A DNA stretch of 10,233 nt from positions 1 through 10,233 of the forward strand of contig JAEHDN010000187.1 of NCBI GenBank assembly GCA_016880395.1. The letters are read 5' to 3'. This DNA comes from Candidatus Eiseniibacteriota bacterium (GTDB lineage Bacteria; Eisenbacteria; RBG-16-71-46; SZUA-252). The notes beneath the pieces are model-generated. The model was not told where the DNA came from and did not search any database. It worked only from the letters and a program-made list of their open reading frames with translations. Of this stretch, positions 7,165-10,233 are shown piece by piece (position 1 is the first letter of the stretch; the number at the start of each line of letters is the position of its first letter). A program made the position numbers and the translations under genes.

Positions 7165-7170
7165 CTCCTA
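7165..7170 (-). promoter_or_regulatory. Shine-Dalgarno site of ptsH, fused to the EIID stop codon
   Basis: TAGGAG on the minus strand, 4 nt before the ptsH ATG at 7160. The TAG is the in-frame stop of the EIID gene, so ribosomes ending EIID stop on the initiation site of HPr. Confidence 0.6.
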
Positions 7171-7983
7171 GACCAGCCACCCCAGCGCCGTTGCGGCGAC
7201 CAGAGCCGCGAGGGCCACCTCGACGACGCGCCCCGGCCAGCGCCGAAGCCCCACCCAGCCGATGGCCGCGCCCAGCGCGAGCGGCGCCGCGGCCACCACG
7301 CGCGCCTCCGCACCCAAGCCCCATCCGATCGAGCCGAAGTCGAGGAAGCGCACGACGAGCGCGAGCAGCGCCCCATATCCGAGCGCGCCCACGCATCCGA
7401 GCGCGTGGCTCCACTCCCGCAGGCGGATCGATCCCAGGAGCACCGCGAGACGCTCGGCTTCGGCATAGCCGACGTGGGTCCCTACGACGCGGAACGGCAG
7501 CGCGAACGCATTGTACGTCAAAAGAGTGAGAAGGGGGCAGAGCAGCACGCGCCAGTCGGGGCCGAGCACGTCCGGAGCCGGAATCAGCCCGACCGCGAGC
7601 ACGCCGACGAGCCCGGCGAGCGGGCGGAGCGTGGCCCAGAAGAAGGGATCCCCCACCGCGGCGAGCGGGCTCGCGAGCGTGCGCTTCCAGGTGTCGATCG
7701 CCTCGTCCGTCACGGGCTCTCCCGCCGCGCGGCGCTCCTCCCATCGCGCGGCGGCGCCCAGCACGTACCCCGCGAGCACGGGGTGCGTCGCGAAGTAGGC
7801 GAGATGCCGGCGGAGCGCGCGTCCCAGCTCCTCGCGATCGGGATAGAGACGCTGGAGCACCGGCAGGAGTGCAAAGGCGAAGCCTGGACCCTGCATGCGC
7901 TCGGGCGTGAGGAGCACTTGGATGTGGAGCGCGCGCGTGGTCGTGCGCGCCAGATCCTCCGGCCGGACCCTGGCGTCGCTCAT
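7168..7983 (-). CDS. PTS mannose/fructose/sorbose-family component EIID
   Basis: Membrane partner of EIIC in the mannose-type PTS permease. The 271-residue protein is close to ManZ of E. coli in length. Family motifs are clear: TPERMQGPGFAFALLPVL near residues 29-46 (ManZ has NFERMQALGF...), a charged helix ending LRRHLAYFATHPVLAG, the EERRAAGEPV stretch, and the hallmark GDPFFWATLRPLAG near residues 121-134. Hydrophobic segments follow through the C-terminal half, including several Gly/Ala/Leu-rich helices to the end. In the family the N-terminal domain is cytosolic or re-entrant and the rest lies in the membrane. The ATG at 7983 forms an ATGA overlap with the EIIC stop and has a GGAAGG-like ribosome site 7 nt upstream. 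The aromatic SWN-type lead before ERMQ in ManZ is replaced here by VLLTP. Confidence 0.92.
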   Translation of the reverse strand: MSDARVRPEDLARTTTRALHIQVLLTPERMQGPGFAFALLPVLQRLYPDREELGRALRRHLAYFATHPVLAGYVLGAAARWEERRAAGEPVTDEAIDTWKRTLASPLAAVGDPFFWATLRPLAGLVGVLAVGLIPAPDVLGPDWRVLLCPLLTLLTYNAFALPFRVVGTHVGYAEAERLAVLLGSIRLREWSHALGCVGALGYGALLALVVRFLDFGSIGWGLGAEARVVAAAPLALGAAIGWVGLRRWPGRVVEVALAALVAATALGWLV

Positions 7984-8741
7984 GGGGCCGCCTTCCGGGC
8001 TACACCGAGAACCACGAGCACGACCGCCGCGCCGAGCGCCATCCAGCGTCCCGCGCTCCGGCGTCCGCGCACGTGCGCGTGATAGCCCGCCGCGAGCGCC
8101 GCGCCGAGCATCGTCGCGAAGAGGAACCCGATCCGCCGGCCCGTGAGATACGACGCCGCACGCGGCAGGAACGCGATCGCGAGGCTCAAGCCGGTCAGCG
8201 ATCCGGCCCACGCCCAGAACGCTCCGATCAGGAAGACTCGGCCGATTCCAGTCCAGTAGAGGAGCTCCAACGACCCCGCGGCGCCCCGCTCCGCGAGCAG
8301 GTCCGCGCGCGCCACGTCGTCCCGGCTGCGCGCGCGGTGATAGTCCATCACCGCGCCTCCCACGACGGCCGCGAGGAGTCCGGCGGTCACGCCCACGAGG
8401 ACCCAGAGCGCCCCTCCGAGCGCGGTCGGGATCACGCCGTGGAGGCGAACCATGCCGAGGAGGGCCACGGTGCTCCCGATCACCCCTGCGGTGGCCGTGT
8501 CGTGCTTGCGCTGGGCGGCGGGAAGGGACGCGTCCGTGAGCAGGAGCTGGAGCAGAGCGCCCACTCCGATCGGCACGCGCAGCGCCCAGAGCTCCCATTC
8601 CGGTCCCGGGTTCACGAGGGCGCCGGCCATGCAGGCGCCGACGAGCGGCTGGCTCAGCATGAAGTTCCATCCGGCGGTGCGGTCGAGCGCGAGTGCTCCG
8701 CCGAGCACGGCCACGCGGATCATCTCGGGAAGCAAGGTCAA
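7980..8741 (-). CDS. PTS mannose/fructose/sorbose-family component EIIC (divergent)
   Basis: Expected sugar-translocating membrane subunit pairing with EIID. The 253-residue protein is strongly hydrophobic, with helices near residues 8-24, 32-43, 50-68, 84-100, 105-128, 160-190, 205-220 and 229-247. Recognisable EIIC features are the SQPLVGACMAGALV segment (ManY: HRPLIACTLVGIVLG) and the GALLQLLL region. It departs from the family in the expected sugar-facing stretch: Gln65 stands about where ManY has the Glu of GTLE, and the usual AVAPDA/PPDAT loop reads QRKHDTATA (77-85), keeping Asp81. The start is uncertain: TTG at 8741 overlaps the EIIB stop; TTG at 8735 has GAGAG about 8 nt upstream; ATG at 8723 lacks a ribosome site. 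The assignment rests on this segment plus position between EIIB and EIID. Sugar specificity cannot be given. Confidence 0.85.
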   Translation of the reverse strand: MTLLPEMIRVAVLGGALALDRTAGWNFMLSQPLVGACMAGALVNPGPEWELWALRVPIGVGALLQLLLTDASLPAAQRKHDTATAGVIGSTVALLGMVRLHGVIPTALGGALWVLVGVTAGLLAAVVGGAVMDYHRARSRDDVARADLLAERGAAGSLELLYWTGIGRVFLIGAFWAWAGSLTGLSLAIAFLPRAASYLTGRRIGFLFATMLGAALAAGYHAHVRGRRSAGRWMALGAAVVLVVLGVARKAAP

Positions 8742-9253
8742 GGCTCTCGCGCGCCCGCGGAGGCGGACGGCCCGCCTTCTCCGATCCAGCGCTCGATCGG
8801 ATGGGATGGATTCGAGGGCAGGTCGCGCGCGATCACGCGCACTCCTCGCGCGGCGACGGCGCGGAGCCGGTCGCGGTCCAGGGCATCGAGGAACACGTAC
8901 GGCAGGACCTCGAGCTTGCCCGGAGCGTGATGGAGCCCGCCCACGTTCAGCTCGGCGAGCGGAAAGCCTCCCTCGAGCAGGCGGACCGGCTCGTCGGTGC
9001 CGGGAACGATGAGCAGCGTGCGCTCCGCCTCGATCTCGGACAGCACCGACGGCTCGAGCGCCTCGGCGACCGACACGACCCTACCTCGCGCCCCCTCGGG
9101 CACGCCGAAAAGGCACACATCCGATCGGACCGGGTCGGCGCGAATGGCGTCGGAGACCACCAGGTAGAGCGTCGGTTTGAGCGCGCGGCCCCATCCGTAC
9201 GCCACCTGGCCGTGGATCAGGCGGTCGTCGACGCGCGCGAGGAGGAGAGGCAC
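8738..9253 (-). CDS. PTS mannose-family component EIIB
   Basis: Cytosolic domain that receives phosphate from EIIA and gives it to the incoming sugar. The 171-residue protein opens with LLARVDDRLIHGQVAYGW, the family signature, in which His14 is the phosphorylated residue (His175 in the fused E. coli ManX). Further EIIB hallmarks are LVVSD at about 28-32, LEGGFPLAELNVGGLHH near 90-106, and a conserved ARGVRVIARDLPSNP near 138-152. The C-terminus carries a 10-15 residue Gly/Pro/Ala-rich tail not typical of the family. The GTG at 9253 is used because it is the only start codon that leaves the usual short lead before the signature; it lies 2 nt after the EIIA stop with no clear ribosome site, so coupling to EIIA is likely. 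It is encoded separately from EIIA, unlike E. coli manX where the two are fused. Confidence 0.93.
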   Translation of the reverse strand: MPLLLARVDDRLIHGQVAYGWGRALKPTLYLVVSDAIRADPVRSDVCLFGVPEGARGRVVSVAEALEPSVLSEIEAERTLLIVPGTDEPVRLLEGGFPLAELNVGGLHHAPGKLEVLPYVFLDALDRDRLRAVAARGVRVIARDLPSNPSHPIERWIGEGGPSASAGAREP

Positions 9254-9255
9254 CG

Positions 9256-9648
9256 CTACAGGACGAGGATTCCCGCTTTTCCCTTGGCTTCCATGCGCGG
9301 CAAAAGCTCGTCCAGGGAGAGCGTGTCTCGATAGTGGAAGAACTCGAGCAGCATGGGCAGGTTGACTCCGGTGATCCGCCGGAACGGGCGCCCCTCCGGC
9401 GTGATGCGCCGCGAGGCGATGCCGCAGCTCCCCGCGGCGAGGTCGGTGAAGAGGACGACAGGCGCGGTGTCCGGTATGTCGGCGAGCTTGAGCTCGATCG
9501 CGGCGATCAGGGCGTCCGAGGAGAGGCCGCTGTTGCTCACCGTGATCGTGTCGGTCTGGGGGCCCAGGATGGAGGCGACGGTACGCACCAGCTCCTCCCC
9601 CAGCACGCCGTGGGTCACGAGCAGGGCGAACGGGCGCGACGTGGCCAT
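9256..9648 (-). CDS. PTS mannose/fructose/sorbose-family component EIIA
   Basis: Soluble phosphocarrier between HPr and EIIB. The 130-residue single-domain protein has the EIIA-man fold signature: a first strand ending VTHG with the active-site His13 (His10 in ManX), a central FTDLAAGSC loop where ManX has VDTWGGSP, and GVNLPMLLEFFHYRD near 95-109 matching GVNIPMLVE. Length equals the isolated ManX EIIA domain. The ATG at 9648 follows the hprK stop by 9 nt and has TAGGGA as ribosome site, with TAG being that stop. In several proteobacteria with hprK a lone EIIA of this family acts in regulation rather than transport; here EIIB, EIIC and EIID follow, so transport is also possible. Confidence 0.93.
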   Translation of the reverse strand: MATSRPFALLVTHGVLGEELVRTVASILGPQTDTITVSNSGLSSDALIAAIELKLADIPDTAPVVLFTDLAAGSCGIASRRITPEGRPFRRITGVNLPMLLEFFHYRDTLSLDELLPRMEAKGKAGILVL

Positions 9649-9654
9649 CGCGAT

Positions 9655-9660
9655 TCCCTA
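9655..9660 (-). promoter_or_regulatory. Shine-Dalgarno site of the EIIA gene, fused to the hprK stop codon
   Basis: TAGGGA on the minus strand, 6 nt before the EIIA ATG at 9648. Its first three bases are the hprK stop codon, the same arrangement as at the EIID-ptsH junction. Confidence 0.55.
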
Positions 9661-10233
9661 CTCGACGTCGTCCCGCACGAGCGGGCTTTCCAGGAGCTTC
9701 ATGCGCATGCTCTCCATGAGACGGTCGTTGAGCGCGCGCGCGGGATGGTAGCCGTAGACCTTCACCAGATGGTTCAGCGCGACCACTTCCGCGATGACCG
9801 TGATGTTCTTGCCCGGGAAGATCGGGATCGTGATGAGCGGAATCTGGACGTCGAGGTAGCTCACCATCTGGTCCTCGAGACCGACCCGTTCGAAGTCGCG
9901 CGCGTCGTTCCATTCCGTGAGATGCACCTCGACCTCGACCCGCTTCTGCCCGCGGATGGACCGGATCCCGAAGATCGCCTGGACGTCGATGATCCCGAGC
10001 CCCCGGACCTCCATCGTGTGCTTCAGCACCTCGTTGCAGGCGCCGATCAGGATGTCTCCGTGGCGCCGGGTGATCCGCACCACGTCGTCCGCGACGAGGC
10101 GGTGCCCCCGCTCCACCAGGTCGAGCGCCGTCTCGCTCTTGCCGATCCCGCTGCGGCCGGTGAAGAGGAGGCCGATCCCGTACACGTCGACGAGCGATCC
10201 GTGGACGGTGACGTAGGGGGCGAACACGAAGTC
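9658..10233 (-). CDS. hprK: HPr kinase/phosphorylase, C-terminal catalytic domain (5' end off window)
   Basis: Phosphorylates HPr on Ser46 with ATP or pyrophosphate and removes it by phosphorolysis, sensing energy and phosphate state. The frame is open to the right edge, giving 191 residues; the missing 120-130 residues would be the N-terminal domain. Visible: the HG pair at local residues 11-12, the P-loop GRSGIGKS at 26-33 (most family members have GDSGxGKS), ERGHRLVADD with the catalytic Asp pair, the HprK signature EVRGLGIIDVQAIFG, the RGQKRVEVEVHL strand, and a C-terminal IPIFPGKNITVIAEVVALN helix region that contacts HPr in known structures. The Arg in the P-loop occupies a variable position. 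The gene leads the PTS cluster, and its target serine is present in the HPr encoded about 2.5 kb downstream. No rapZ-like gene separates it from EIIA. Confidence 0.96.
   Translation of the reverse strand, partial: DFVFAPYVTVHGSLVDVYGIGLLFTGRSGIGKSETALDLVERGHRLVADDVVRITRRHGDILIGACNEVLKHTMEVRGLGIIDVQAIFGIRSIRGQKRVEVEVHLTEWNDARDFERVGLEDQMVSYLDVQIPLITIPIFPGKNITVIAEVVALNHLVKVYGYHPARALNDRLMESMRMKLLESPLVRDDVE

Noticed and set aside
7510..7521. TTGACG followed directly by TACAAT on the minus strand in the EIID gene
   Set aside because: The two boxes are adjacent with no 16-18 nt spacer. Neither has a partner at the right distance, and the codons (LLTYNAF) are plausible protein sequence.
6448..8082. 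A 544-codon open frame on the plus strand opposite EIID, HPr and Enzyme I
   Set aside because: It runs antisense to three clear PTS genes, has Arg/Ala/Glu-rich low-complexity translation and no recognisable motif. It arises because strong G/C bias at third codon positions removes stops from the complementary frame.
5152..9913. Upstream in-frame extensions that would make the isomerase, Enzyme I, EIID and EIIB hundreds of residues longer
   Set aside because: The extra residues are out-of-frame readings of the preceding gene, and the family N-termini begin exactly at the chosen starts next to the upstream stops.
1..10233. Rho-independent terminators, tRNA/rRNA genes, CRISPR repeats, insertion sequences
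   Set aside because: I found no hairpin followed by a T-run on the minus strand, no direct repeat array, no transposase motif and no RNA-gene pattern. The window is essentially all coding.

Overview
The window is one dense block of G+C-rich DNA (strong G/C preference at third codon positions) in which every gene I can support lies on the minus strand. Read in the direction of transcription, from the right edge to the left, the order is: hprK (5' end off the window), mannose-family PTS EIIA, EIIB, EIIC, EIID, HPr (ptsH), Enzyme I (ptsI), a bifunctional phosphoglucose/phosphomannose isomerase, a sugar-phosphate nucleotidyltransferase with a left-handed beta-helix tail, metK, ahcY, and the 5' part of an ftsK/spoIIIE-type DNA translocase that runs off the left edge. 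Gaps are at most 15 nt and most junctions are short start/stop overlaps, so the block looks like one long operon of at least twelve genes. Its main promoter would lie beyond the right edge. No stretch over 300 bases is non-coding.

Region by region. Right (about 6892-10233): a complete phosphotransfer chain. Enzyme I (His191, Cys504), HPr (His15 and Ser46), EIIA (His13) and EIIB (His14) keep their phosphorylation residues. EIIC and EIID form the membrane pair. HprK is the kinase/phosphorylase for HPr Ser46, so the regulatory branch is present too. EIIC has diverged in the segment expected to face the sugar, so transport competence and substrate are open. Middle (3102-5152): the isomerase would convert hexose 6-phosphates delivered by a mannose-type PTS, and the nucleotidyltransferase would activate a sugar 1-phosphate for glycan synthesis. 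The mutase needed between them is not in the window. Left (1-3105): metK and ahcY make S-adenosylmethionine and remove S-adenosylhomocysteine. AhcY is the short form seen in Thermotoga and archaea. They are followed by the four-helix membrane anchor of FtsK.

Organism: a bacterium, probably with a Gram-negative type of envelope, and from a poorly cultured, high-G+C lineage. The hprK plus mannose-PTS plus ptsH plus ptsI cluster is known from Deltaproteobacteria-like groups. Together with the short AhcY and the TIGR02128-type isomerase, my best guess is a phylum such as Candidatus Eisenbacteria. This is inference from gene order and composition, not from a marker gene.

No transposase, tRNA, rRNA, CRISPR array or phage gene was seen. 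The least ordinary signals are the divergent EIIC motif, a low-G+C rare-codon island inside the isomerase gene that carries a promoter-like -10 and an inverted repeat, and the physical coupling of sugar phosphotransfer, methyl-cycle and chromosome-segregation genes.
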